From the NCBI RefSeq assembly GCF_949628265.1, contig NC_088787.1:18032501-18096500 (forward strand): DNA of 64,000 nt. The letters run 5' to 3'. Each line of letters begins with the position of its first letter. The stretch's first letter is position 1. The notes beneath the pieces are model-generated. The model searched no databases and was not told where the DNA came from. It was given only the letters and a program-made list of their open reading frames with translations. This document shows, in pieces, positions 24,238 to 45,995 of the stretch. This DNA comes from Cloeon dipterum (taxonomy: Eukaryota > Arthropoda > Insecta > Ephemeroptera > Baetidae). The translations under genes and the position numbers were made by a program.

Positions 24238-27200
24238 GGCGAAGAATCCTCTTTGAATAATGAAGTCTGGCGTTTAAATAATTCATTCGGAAAGCTGGCG
24301 GGACCGCTGTGCATTTCACTCGTGCAATTAAAAATTCAACATGCCGCCACACGGTGCACCGAGGAGGGAGCAGGTTGACGATTGCCAGAGGAATTCGCAA
24401 GCCAGCACATCAGTATGGCACTTTGTTGAATATTTCACCAGGCAGACGACATAATACACCAATTACTTTTGAACCTTTCCTCCTCGCACCGCATCGCCGC
24501 CAAGAGCAAGCGTGTGGAAAAATACGCGTGACTGGAAAGTACAGAGTTATGCAACCGGTTTGTCATCCGTGAATACGGGTTGCCTACATTCGATTCCTGC
24601 AGGCTGACAAGCAGCGTTAATGATTATACAATTCGTCCTCTGACGACGTGGCTCATCCAAGTGGCAAAATTTCCGTGTAATTTCGCAAATCGAATGGAAG
24701 GATTATCCGGCACGAGCGAGTGAGCCGTCGAAAGTGTGTACACACTGCCGTTCGCAGCGCACTCTGCGAACGAAGTGCTGCTGCTGATATTGCTCCAGGC
24801 CGAAGATACTTTCCTGACAATCATAAAAGTAAAATATCAGCCACGCTTATCTAGATTTAAGAGCCCTCAGCTCTCGACTCGCTGCGCAGTGCTGGAAATT
24901 TATATTATATTTTGCTCGCCAGCTTCGTCGGAGAAAAGTATCGGGCAACAACTTCAGCTTCCACTTTTTCCACACACACACACAATATTTTTTCTGCGCC
25001 GGCCCCGAGTCTGTATCTACAGATGCAATAAGTCGTTTTTTTCTGACTCGCTGCTTGCTGCAAAAGCGCTGCACAGTCTCCACAAATCAAGAGCGAGAGA
25101 GAGGAGACAGACTTTAGCCGTAAGAAGAAATGAGAAATTAATATTGGATTTTCAGCGGCAACAGCACAGGCGGCTTCTGCAGAGCGAAAAATTAAAAGAA
25201 CTTTATCCGCTGGTGCGACAAAGACTCCGCCGGGAAAATAAACTAACCGTTCTCTGGTTGTTCTATTTTTTGCTTTAATTTAGAAAAACACTGACAAATA
25301 CGAGAGCGAGAGACTCGAGGAGACGCAGGAAAGCGAGATAGAGAAAAAGAGGGGCAAAATGTAGTATAAAGAACAAGGCAAATATTGGACTTCTCTGAGC
25401 TGTACACTTCCACTCGTTTTTGCAGCATGTAAGGATAATTGGCAAACACGCAGCGCCCGAAAATCGTTTAGCGCAGCAAGAGCGGCTATGGCGCGCCGAG
25501 ATATAAGTTAAACACCACGCGACGAGCAGATCCGAATCTGCATGCAGCAATAACGGCAATAAGGTTATCGAAAAGAGAGGAATATGAACACCGCACGCCT
25601 CGAATTGAACAAACATTGGCAGTTAAGAAAAGGAGATCGTTAAGAGCTCCGGTTGCTAGCCAACGAATGGAAAACTTTTAAGCAAATCATTTCGAGATCG
25701 CCAAGAGCAAAAGAGAGCAGAGAATAGACGTGGGAGCGCTCCTGCCGCTGCCGCCGCCTTTGGTGCTTTTTGTGAATTGAGAGCCAGAGAGCACGCCCTT
25801 CGTCGAAATGACGACGTGAGAGCAAAATTGTCACCGCTCCCAACCCTTTTTCTGCCAGCGTCATTGCTGCCGCTTTTTGCAAAATTCAGCCCACTGCGAG
25901 TTGGTCGTTGCGTGCGCTTCTTTTGCCCCAAGTGCGCCTTGGAACAGGCCAGGCGGAAATGATTTCGTTAAAAATATGGTGTCTCCTCTCCCGTCCACGG
26001 GGAAAAGAACTTTTTCACTTGGTGGAGCTTTATAATTATTTTAATTTAGCAGAGCAGACCGCGACGATTCTTGCTAGATTTGCGTAAGCGAATAAACAAA
26101 GTGATGAGGCTTTTGTGCGTCACGTGCTCTTCTCTGTGATCAAACTTACGAACGTCAGAATTCACTGATGTATATTTCAAAGAGCAAATTTAATTAAAAT
26201 TAACGGGCTGCTTTTTAATTGCATTTATTGCTTGAAAAGATAACAAGTCTAGTCAATACAGAGAGAAGGCTTTTTGATTTAACAATTTAGGCCAATCAAT
26301 TTTTAGGACACGAAAACGCATAAAAACAGGTGATTAAAGTGAGAAGAATCTAATTAGAGTGGAAGGCAGAAACTGTTCCGAGATTTTTGCAATCATTTCA
26401 AACAATTATCTAGTTTTATTTTAAGAGCAAGTATGTTCACAGCGAAATTTTTATTTAAATTCTTATAAACCTGTTGTTCAACGAAATGGAAGTAATTAAA
26501 GTATTTGTGTTAGCACACTGTAATAATTATGTTGCACAAAAAAAACCCTCACCGAGAGTTTTTACCAAATAAAAGTGTATGTGTTTGAAAGAACGAGGCT
26601 TTTGCCGAATTTCCCCTCGAAATGAAGAATTTTTCTGTTGTTTGCACAAAAAGCAACAAAGAGGTAGCTACGGTTTAACAAAAGAATGTGCGGATTACCC
26701 AATGCTAACAAAAAAGAGGTACTCGAATTTACCATGCCTCAGCATTCTGTAAAAATTGTCCTCTCCTTCCTCGTGGCCGAAATTGTAAATACAATATGGG
26801 TCCAAAGGCAAAACTGCAAACTGGCGAAATAGCGCCGGCAAACAGCGCCCATGATTGCTTTCCGCGTGGTCTGGGAAAAAATGTTTGCCACGCTGCGCCA
26901 GTAACAACGACAAATCAAATACGCCTCGCTGCTTTATAAACACTTTTTGCACCGGCCGAAATGTGTATGCATGAAGAAAGATGCACAATATTGCACGGAA
27001 TCACTGCTTATCTTCACGTGGAAACTAGGCAAACACGGTAAATTTGATTTCTTGGTGTATTGCGAGCGCTCTCGACTGCTACGTACGTGCTGATGATGGG
27101 AAAAAATGAGCTCGCGCGCGCGGCAGCTCGTGCATGCATGATTTTCAACAAAATTCTGTGTTTATTTTCTTCGGCGCATATTATTTATTCAACAGCAGCA

Positions 27201-28356
27201 GCAGCTAGACAGGCAGGCAGTCAAGCTGGGCTCATGCTAGATGTGTTCGCTTTCGCCGCCTTTTTTCGAGCAAATAACAATAATAACAACACTCTTTGAA
27301 AGAAGCGAAAAACTACAGAGGCGAATAATTGCAAAAAGCGGCAGTAATAATAGCGCGCGCGCACACACACAGGGACGCGAGGAGAATCTTCTGCGTGCTG
27401 ACATTTTTATAACCCTTTGTCATCCGCGCCCGCTTTTTATGTGGATGTGCTCAACGTTTTTATTAATAAATTGCAAAAAAGAAGGGCGCCTTTGTGACTT
27501 GCGTGTGAGGGAGAGAGAAGCGACGGCGTGCCACCCGAAAACTTTGCAGTAAAATGTAGGAATAAAAAATGAAACGCGCGCGGGACGTGTGTTCCTATAA
27601 GCCTCGGCAACAATGTGAAATTGCGTAGCGAGTCGGTGCGCGGAACGCAAAAATTCGGGTCTAATACCCTCCTTCCGCGGTCGAGTGTATTCAAAATCCG
27701 CGCACACAACAAAGGCATATTCTCGGCATCAGGGAGTAAATTATCTTTTATGCGTGCTCGGGCTCTCATTATTAAACGAGGAAAGCGGCGGCGGCGGCGA
27801 TAGGAGACAAAAAGCGCGAGCATTCGGGCAGGCGCGGGGGCGAAAAAGAGGCTTCAAAGCTCACTCACAGAGCAGTGAGCCTTTCATTGCGAATGCCTCG
27901 AGTGCAGAGGTCCAAATTTGGCCGGATAATGAAAAATTAAGTCGGCTCGGCGGCGGTTTAATTGAATCAACCGCACCGCCGTCGCCGCCTTGCCAAAATC
28001 AACCCGAGCCAAATTGCGGAGCCGAGAGCGCGCGCGATCGCTACACACCAGGCCCCGACTCAATCAATCACACTCGACGCCGACCAATTTGCCGAGCCGG
28101 TTGTCGTCGAGGGGGCGTCAGGGGGCCCATGATCCGCTAATTGGCCGAGACAGAAACACAACAAGCACCGCACCGGCCTCACGGTTAAAGGTCCGTTCCG
28201 CCAGCCAAGCCTTTCTGCCGCCGCGCGCTTTTCTGGCTCGCCGGATTTTTGTTTTTCGGGGTGAACCTGTGACGTCACCATGTGGGTGGCGCAACTCTGT
28301 TCAGAGAAGAGGTTAGCAAGGAGCTGAATCGATTTCTGGCTCCACGCTACCAGACT

Positions 28357-28358
<2 letters not shown>

Positions 28359-28430
<72 letters not shown>
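28359..28430. repeat. (CT)36 microsatellite
   Basis: A pure 72-bp CT run with further CT-rich sequence to about 28500, inside the GC-rich region upstream of neuroligin. Confidence 0.98.
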
Positions 28431-28435
<5 letters not shown>

Positions 28436-30245
28436 CGTTCTCTCTCATCTGTGTGTGTTTGTGAGGCTCTCTCTCTCTCGTTCAACCCTCTCGCTTGCAC
28501 CCTCCCTCCATTCTCACTCGGCCGCTGCCCAAATCGGCGCGCGGAAAAATGCCGCTCGTTTGCCGAAATGAAACAATGACTTTGAAAAATGACCGAAAAG
28601 CAAGGGCGAGAGAGTTTTGTTGCCGGTGACGTGCGCGTTCACGGCACAGGCAGTAACGGACGACGTGCGAGTGAAAATTGAGCGAGAGGGAGTGAGAGAG
28701 CAAGGGTTGACGCGCGCGCTGCACAAACTACATTAAAAAAGTGTCAGCCCGAAAAGTGTCAATAATCGCGATGGGCCCAAGTGCGGAGAAGCACGCGTGG
28801 ACGGAATATTGCTCTTCCGAGCCGCCGGATCATACTGCTCACATTATAATTGACGTTTTCTGCCGCTCTGCGGCTTTGTACCTGCACGTATCCTCTTCTT
28901 CCTTCTTCTTTCCACACTTTTTTCCTGTATGTACTCTTTTTTCGCTCACAAGGCGGATTGCATGATGTTCGACACCGAGAATTATTATCGCGTCCGACGC
29001 GCGGACTCTTTTCTCCGCCGTAAAAGCAATAATAGCCGCCAAATTGCCGGCGAAAATATTTTACGAACGTGTACGAGTGTTTGAATCCCTCTTACTTTAC
29101 TTTCCTCCTTTTTTTATTATTCCAGTCATTACGGGCACGGAGCCGCGGCGCTGTGAATATTAAAACGAACGCGCCGCGTTCCATCACATATCGAGGAAAC
29201 GAGCTCTGGTTGTGTGTACTAAAGGGAGAGCAGATGAAAAAAGCAGTCAGCGGCAGCGTTCGACGAGACGGTTTTGTTCTGCCGACGCGCCGTGTGCCGA
29301 GCGCTCGGCGGAATGAAAAAATCAATGCTGTCAAAACAAATTCGAAATCGATATGAAAACGTGCAGTGTGGTGTGAATTGTGAACAAAAACGGCCGAGGT
29401 TGTGCGGTGTGCTTGTGTACGCCATTCAAAGCGCGAGCAAAACCAATCAAAAGAGGCTCAAATGCAGCAGGGATTTTTGATAAAAAGTGTGACACTGATA
29501 CAGCAGCAGCAGGCTCCTCGCGCTGATGCTGAGCAGAGCCGTTTTAATTAAATAAGCGTATATGCAGACGCGCGATAAAAAGGACACTCCGCCTCGCCGC
29601 ATCAACTATTTAAAACAATCAAAAAAACGCTGAGCTTTTTATTTAAAAAGCAGCTCTTAGCTCTTTTTACCGTGCACGGGAGATGCGTTTTAAGCACACA
29701 GAGAGCGACGGCTGAGGAAATTAAAGTTTAAAACAGGTTGTTACACACTACGATAGGGTCATAAACCAGCAGCGGCAGCAGCCTAGAGCCAGAGAGTTTT
29801 CCTGGACCAAACACCGTGCTCTCCGGCGCTTATCGTGGCGTTTAATAACCGACCTATATCGTGGTAATAATGGCATGCAGGCCGGCGAGCGCAAGCAACA
29901 TGCAAATAATAAATAATTGTTGGCACCCGGGAGCAACACCCGATTTCCAGCCCGTCAGCGCGCCAGCGTAAAGAATCACACAGCCCCGAATCAATTTGAG
30001 GCTGCGAAATCAGCGGCCCGGCGGTTTCGCGTGACCGCGGCTCTCGCTGATAAAATAATTTGCATGCGAAAGTGTGCAGCTGTGGATATTATTACGAAAC
30101 CAGGCAAGCGAAGCACCATCGGCAGATATCAAGCCACCGCCGGGCTGGTGGCGATGGCGGAAAAACGCTTCGTGTACACGGCACACGATATTGGAGAGTG
30201 CGGAGGAAAATGAGCAGCACAGGGGCGACGATCGACGAAACTCAC

Positions 30246-30600
30246 CATCCTCCGGCGGCAGCCGCAGCACCAGCACACGGACAGATAAGCCTGAGCAGCA
30301 GGCGCGCCCCGTCGGGCAGGGGATGCTTCTTCCTTCCTCGATCGGCTGCCGAGCAGGCCAGTTAAAGGGTGAGCATCTCGCCAAGCGGCCGACGGAAAGG
30401 CGGGCGGGCGGGCGGGCGCAACCTCTGCAAAATCTCCTGCTACTGACGTTCGACGGCGGTGGCTCCGAGCCGAGCGGCGTGTGGGCAAGCGCTGCAGCAG
30501 CCAAAGATTACACTCCTGCTCGGTGGTGGCTCGCCCGCCCGCTCGCCCGCCGCCACCGCCTGCATGGATAGGCAATCCGATGCGCAAGTGCGGATAATTC
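30246..30600 (-). promoter_or_regulatory. Candidate neuroligin promoter and non-coding first exon region
   Basis: A very GC- and CpG-rich stretch unlike the surrounding AT-rich sequence. On the minus strand it ends GAGGATG followed by a strong donor (GTGAGTTT) at 30245. This fits a 5' UTR exon spliced to the acceptor near 23628 just upstream of the neuroligin ATG. It is inferred from composition and donor only; the transcription start was not located. Confidence 0.35.
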
Positions 30601-32079
30601 AACACCGACGGCAGATGTCTCGGCACTGCGAATTGCCACGACCTGACTCCCTTCGCGCTCCCTCTATCTCTGCGGCCGACGACCAACAGTTTCCTTCGGC
30701 GGCGCCGGCCGGAAAAGTGTACATGCACTTGCTTGTGTGCGTTTGATCTCTCTCCGTGCCGGTGCGCGCTTTGGGACCAAATTTAACGAGTCGGCCAGTG
30801 GTGCATAAATTAGCAGAACGAGCCCCGGCCGCCTGGCTTTTGGGCAAAATTAACCACGCCTCTCTTTTTGGCCCTTCCGTCGTCGCGGGCTGCTGCGTCG
30901 TCATCGCGCCTAATGAATGTGCGGCGATGAAAGGCCGAGCAGAAAAATGCGCCGCAGTGATTTTCGTACACATAACCGCGCCTTTTAACGCTAAGTGGAA
31001 TGGCACCTCGGGGACTCGATCAACCAGGCCGGAAGAGCGGCAGGAAGTATCTACACGCTGCTCGCGCCCTACGGAACAATTCCTTTGAGATACTTTCATT
31101 TCATTATTCCTGCCTGCCACCGCCGTAAGGCCAGAGTATGTGTGTGCAATCAAAGTGAAGAGGTTGCTCTCCTTCTTTCCAATCAATAAGCTGCTGCGCT
31201 GAGGTTTTCGTCGAGCAAATATAACGAGCGCCGTTTCCAATCATATAGAGGAGATAAATTTATTTTTGATTCATCAGAGATTACAAGAGCACAAACTAAT
31301 TTCCATATTTTAATATAATATTTGTACAGAGCACAGAGATAGAGAGGGAGAGAAGGGAAACACAAGCAAATTTCAATATTTTCCTTCCATGTACACGTTA
31401 TTAGCCTTTTTATGGTCATGCACACGCTCGCGAGGCCTTCCTTCCGCTCGGATGGCTTCGCTTTATAACATTTGATGGCGTTTTGCATACACACAGCCTT
31501 ACGCTGTTTAAATTATTGATCTGTCTTGACGTAGCTCTGGGGGCTGCGTTTGACAGCATTTTAATGTATTGCAATGCAATCAACCACTTCCACCGTTGTT
31601 TATAAAACGCCAACATAGATTACAAAATTTCATTTGCACTCTGACTCGCGCCAGCGTAATTAAATTCGTGCAGTGCAAAAATGTGGATATTTATTGTGGT
31701 GACAACCTCGAAAAGCGCTTTTGTGTATTAAAAATAAAAGAGTAACAATTAATTCGCGTCCAGCATGTTCACAGTCGTTATTTTAAACTCTAATTACACA
31801 ACTCTTTTCATTTAGTAAATCTTGGTTATGTTGATAAATGGTTCATAAATTCCAAGTCATAGCCCTTCATAATGAATTCCAACCAATTAGCGACAGAAGA
31901 AACTGAAGTGTTTTGTGAGCAAAATCAGGTTAAATTAAAAACGTCTTTAATTGCATCCTGCTTTGAACAATCAAATTTTGGGTATCACTGGCCGCGGCCG
32001 AGAAATTATTTTGTCACATTTTTATCACTTTTCCAAGTCACCAATTATAAAAATAGACAGAAAATTTTGCAGATCACAC
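30601..32079. other. Intergenic region between neuroligin upstream zone and RagA 3' end
   Basis: Composition falls from GC-rich to AT-rich near 31.2 kb. The RagA 3' UTR must lie at the right end of this stretch (minus strand). No gene was seen in the rest. Confidence 0.6.
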
Positions 32080-33502
<1,423 letters not shown>

Positions 33503-33599
33503 TCAGTCACTTTCAATTTCCGGAGAAGAAAACCAAGTTACTTGAAGGAAGCTTCTTGATACCGTGTGATCATTAGAGTTTGCGTGAAAATGTATGTAA

Positions 33600-33730
33600 A
33601 TCACGAGTTTGGGTCACGAGCTCCAGCTGTGCTTTTAGAGTTGTTGCGGCCGACGACAGCAGCAGACAACAGTTCGACGCTGAAACAGCCAATGAAACAC
33701 AACCAACAGAAACCCAGCCAATGGTGTTGA
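33600..33730 (-). promoter_or_regulatory. RagA promoter region with two CCAAT boxes
   Basis: The sequence CAGCCAAT occurs twice, with CCAAT at 33689-33693 and 33718-33722, about 210-245 bp upstream of the RagA ATG. No TATA box was seen, in keeping with a housekeeping promoter. The transcription start was not determined. Confidence 0.4.
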
Positions 33731-34145
33731 GAGAGGCGTTTGAACGTTTCAAATGAATGCGCCATTACCACATGCGCTTTTGACAAGAGGATAATTAGTT
33801 TGTCAGGTAAAATAATATTGAAATTAATGATGTGTTTGTATATAAAAGGCATGATTGACAGTTCAGCACATAGTAAAATAATTTGAAAATAATCTCAATA
33901 CATAGATACTTTTTCTACTTGAAGTATTTTTCAAATTATGTCTTTGAACGTGTGTTTCTAACACGGACTTAATATTCTGAACAGTGCAGATCATTTCAAG
34001 AGATGCGGGGAGCAGCAAAAATTAAGATGGAACATGACCAACAGTAAAATCAAATTTTCATGTTACTTTTAATTAAAATATGAAAATATGGGCTTCATCA
34101 GAATGGTAGAAAGTTGTCTTAAGACTTCAGACATGTTAGGAAAAT

Positions 34146-35081
34146 ATATTTCTTTTTTCTATCTGTTTCTTTTATTCATGTACATTACATAAATCAATTT
34201 AAATTAAGTCACATGAACAATGGCAAAAAGTGAACAAGCAGGAACTGCAAAACCGACCGAAACAATAAATTGTAACGACGTTGTCAGGTGCCGCACTAAA
34301 TATCAATAAGTCAATTATCACATCACAACACATTAAAATTTACACCACAAGTACTGCTTGCACAGGGAGGGAAATCTTGACGCGTCGCAGTCTTTCAACA
34401 ACGGTGGCAGGTCGTTCCAGGGTTTAGAGACCCTGTATGAAAAGGCACTTCGGCCAAAAGCTGTCCTCGCGGGGGGCGGCTGAAGGCGGGGATGTGCCAC
34501 GCTGTCACCTCGCAGTGCGCGCCCCTGGATGATTCTCGCTCTAACATCAAAATCAGTGTGTCCGCTCTGGCATCTGTGAAAGAACACGAGGTCAGTGTGC
34601 TGCAGGTGCATGTCGAAAGGCACCACTTTTTGCACTTCTGGCAGGATTTTTCCGTAAACAAAGTGCATCGCCCTGTTTTGCACTCTGCTTAACTTGGTGA
34701 TGTTTTCCTGCGTCGTTGGGTGCCAGGCGGGAAGGCCGAAGGTCATAACTGGCTTTACCATGGTCAGGTATGCAATTCTCTTTACACGCGGCGTACACCC
34801 TCGCGAATTGCGCGCTGCAAAACTAAGGCGCTGCGCCGCTCTTGCTCGCACGATGTACGTGTGCATTCGCCAGCGGAGATCACTCGCGATGTGCACGCCG
34901 AGCAGCCGTTGTGAGCCCACGTACTGCAGCGGTGTGTCATCGAGGGTGTATTCAAATTGAAGGGTCAGTCGCGCGCGCGTTATATATATTATTTTACATT
35001 TTTTCGCGTTCAGTTCCATGCCATTGTTTGCACACCATATATCAATATTGTTGAGATCGCCCTGAAATTCGTCAGCCAAAC
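34146..35081 (-). mobile_element. 5'-truncated non-LTR retrotransposon (LINE)
   Basis: The insertion carries the C-terminal end of an I/Jockey-like reverse transcriptase ORF followed by its 3' UTR. It lacks the catalytic palm (the YADD motif region) and everything before it, the usual 5' truncation of target-primed reverse transcription. Flanks AGGAAAAT (34138-34145) and AGGAAAAAT (35082-35090) look like a near-perfect target-site duplication. The element boundaries rest on that and are inferred. Confidence 0.8.
34333..35079 (-). pseudogene. Reverse transcriptase C-terminal fragment, frame still open
   Basis: 248 codons with no internal stop. It begins in the post-catalytic helix (FQGDLNNIDIWCANNGMELN, KKCKIIYITR) and continues through LQYVGSQRLLGVHIASDLRW, the VKPVMTFGLPAWHPTT block and the terminal SYRVSKPWNDLPPLL motif typical of LINE polymerase tails. 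The annotated start is a TTG, so there is no true initiation codon. It is a dead-on-arrival fragment, but the intact frame suggests a fairly recent insertion. Confidence 0.88.
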
Positions 35082-35251
35082 AGGAAAAATTAAGGAAACT
35101 TTTACTTGTCTTACAAAGAACTTTTGAAAATCAAGAATATGTAGCATGATTTCAAATTAGAAATATATTATATTTTTAACGAGAAAACGGCCAACAGGAT
35201 TGGTCAATTATGAGGAAAAGAAATTGTTGAAGTTATTGCTTTACATCTCCA

Positions 35252-35257
35252 TTTATT
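35252..35257 (-). terminator. Gcn5 polyadenylation signal AATAAA
   Basis: AATAAA on the minus strand about 155 nt past the Gcn5 stop codon and just before the LINE insertion. Confidence 0.55.
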
Positions 35258-35411
35258 ACAAAATCATATCGGCAATGAAATACAGTAATGTATCACGCAA
35301 CATAAAAGTGATTGCTTCCAGTGAAGGGAGCATCATATTATGTTTAATGCCATCTTAAATTCAGTCATTTAGCACTCATTAAATGAATTGTGAAAAATAA
35401 TCAAAAATTTC

Positions 35412-44666
<9,255 letters not shown>

Positions 44667-44827
44667 ACGGCGATTCGGTTTTTGCAGCATTATTTGATTC
44701 ACTTCATTTCCTTGTTTTCATATCTGCTGCTGTAACTAAAACAATTTTTTGTCACGATTCTAAAAATTGCACTAATTTTTCGCCTTCTGTGACTCATTTC
44801 AAACTATGCTGCTTTGAAGACCAGTTG

Positions 44828-44833
44828 AATAAA
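44828..44833 (+). terminator. Hsp110 polyadenylation signal AATAAA
   Basis: AATAAA 162 nt past the stop codon at the end of a plausible short 3' UTR. Confidence 0.65.
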
Positions 44834-45685
44834 TATTAAGCATATTTAGTGTGAAACAAATTATTTTTGTCAAATTAAGAAATTCATCCTATAGAATACC
44901 TTATAAATAAATTTAATAAATTTTGCGTTTATACTGTAAGGGTAAATAACATAATAATTCACGTCTTACAATTAGTTGGTCTGCAGGTGTTTATTGTATT
45001 CATTTACAGTCTATTCAATTCACCAAGAATTCGAACTAATGCAGCTAGCATATTATTTATCATTTTCTCTACATTTTGTGATAGTTAGGGGACATCTGAC
45101 TCAATCACGGCACTGTTTTTTTTAGCTTGACCTTGAAACACTGTTCAATGCTATCCTTATGCCCAGAGTTGCCATTTTCTTTCAAAGTTGCGTTGCCGTA
45201 ATCCGCCCTCAATTCAGGATAGAATTGTTTCTTTCTTCTCATAGGGCTAACAAATAAAAGAGTCAGGTTAGGGAATGTAAAAGTAAGCTAACAGTTTTTT
45301 GTCGCGAGCGACAATCAAAGTGAGGTCAACCTCCCCCCTAGACAACCGACTCAACCCTGTCACCACCCTTCCTGGGAGGGTCGGAGAGCGCGAGAGATCT
45401 CGCGCGCGAATCAAGCCCTTCGAGTAGTGACGAGCAGCGCATCCGGCACACATTCTTGAGGTTCATCTGGTTCATCAACGTTTCATCCAACGTTTCGAGG
45501 TCTGAATCGACTCATCATGTGCATTGGTTTAATACATAATTATAGCAGCAATGAAACAACACGCCTGCAGTATGTTGGCTATCTAAAGATTTAGAAGGGT
45601 GCTCCTAAATGTAAAGAAAAACGATGTGGGAGTAAGCTTAAGGATGTTCCCAAAAGTAAAGATCGACAGTGGTGTTGGTAGTGGA
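44834..45685. other. Intergenic region right of Hsp110
   Basis: AT-rich except for a GC-rich island at 45300-45460 containing CGCGCGCG. The island could be a decayed repeat. No gene was recognised. Confidence 0.5.
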
Positions 45686-45995
45686 TTCATATAATTAATT
45701 AATTGTTTATTCCTCTGCAATGTCATTTACATATATACAAAAAGAGTAAAAAGGCACACGTACAAAGTGATCTGGTCACTGAAACGTAGGCAATCAACGA
45801 ATCGTCGAGCCGTACACAGCCTATGTTAAAACACACTCACAAACACATTAAAACTCTCGCCACAAATAATCTTTTAGCTCCTATGGGAATTGTTCATATT
45901 GCCGGTCTTGAAGGGGCTGAGGCCAACTGTTCCATAGCCCAGCGATCCTGAATGAAATAGAGGGTGCTATATCATTGAGGTCTCATCTTACGTGT
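45686..45995 (-). mobile_element. LINE 3'-end relic
   Basis: On the minus strand, 45900-45990 reads ISFRIAGLWNSWPQPLQD then a stop 8 codons later. This is the terminal WNSLP-type motif of LINE reverse transcriptases and aligns with SYRVSKPWNDLPPLL of the 34.3-kb element. An AT-rich tail with AATAAA follows. The frame upstream is broken. It is too diverged to be the same insertion family copy, but probably belongs to a related element. Confidence 0.55.

Larger units (their letters stand above)
23630..30245. other. Upstream region or 5' UTR intron of neuroligin
   Basis: GC-rich patches at 23.7-24.2, 27.0-28.6 and 28.7-31.1 kb, several CT/GA runs, and many overlapping short open frames produced by high GC. 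No conserved protein segment was recognised in any frame. Confidence 0.5.

Noticed and set aside
28060..28500. 146-codon minus frame with a long alternating Arg-Glu run
   Set aside because: It is a translation of the (CT)36 microsatellite, not protein evidence.
30074..30728. Long overlapping open frames of 165-213 codons on both strands
   Set aside because: They follow from CpG-rich composition: all frames are open at once with Arg/Ala/Gly/Pro-rich translations.
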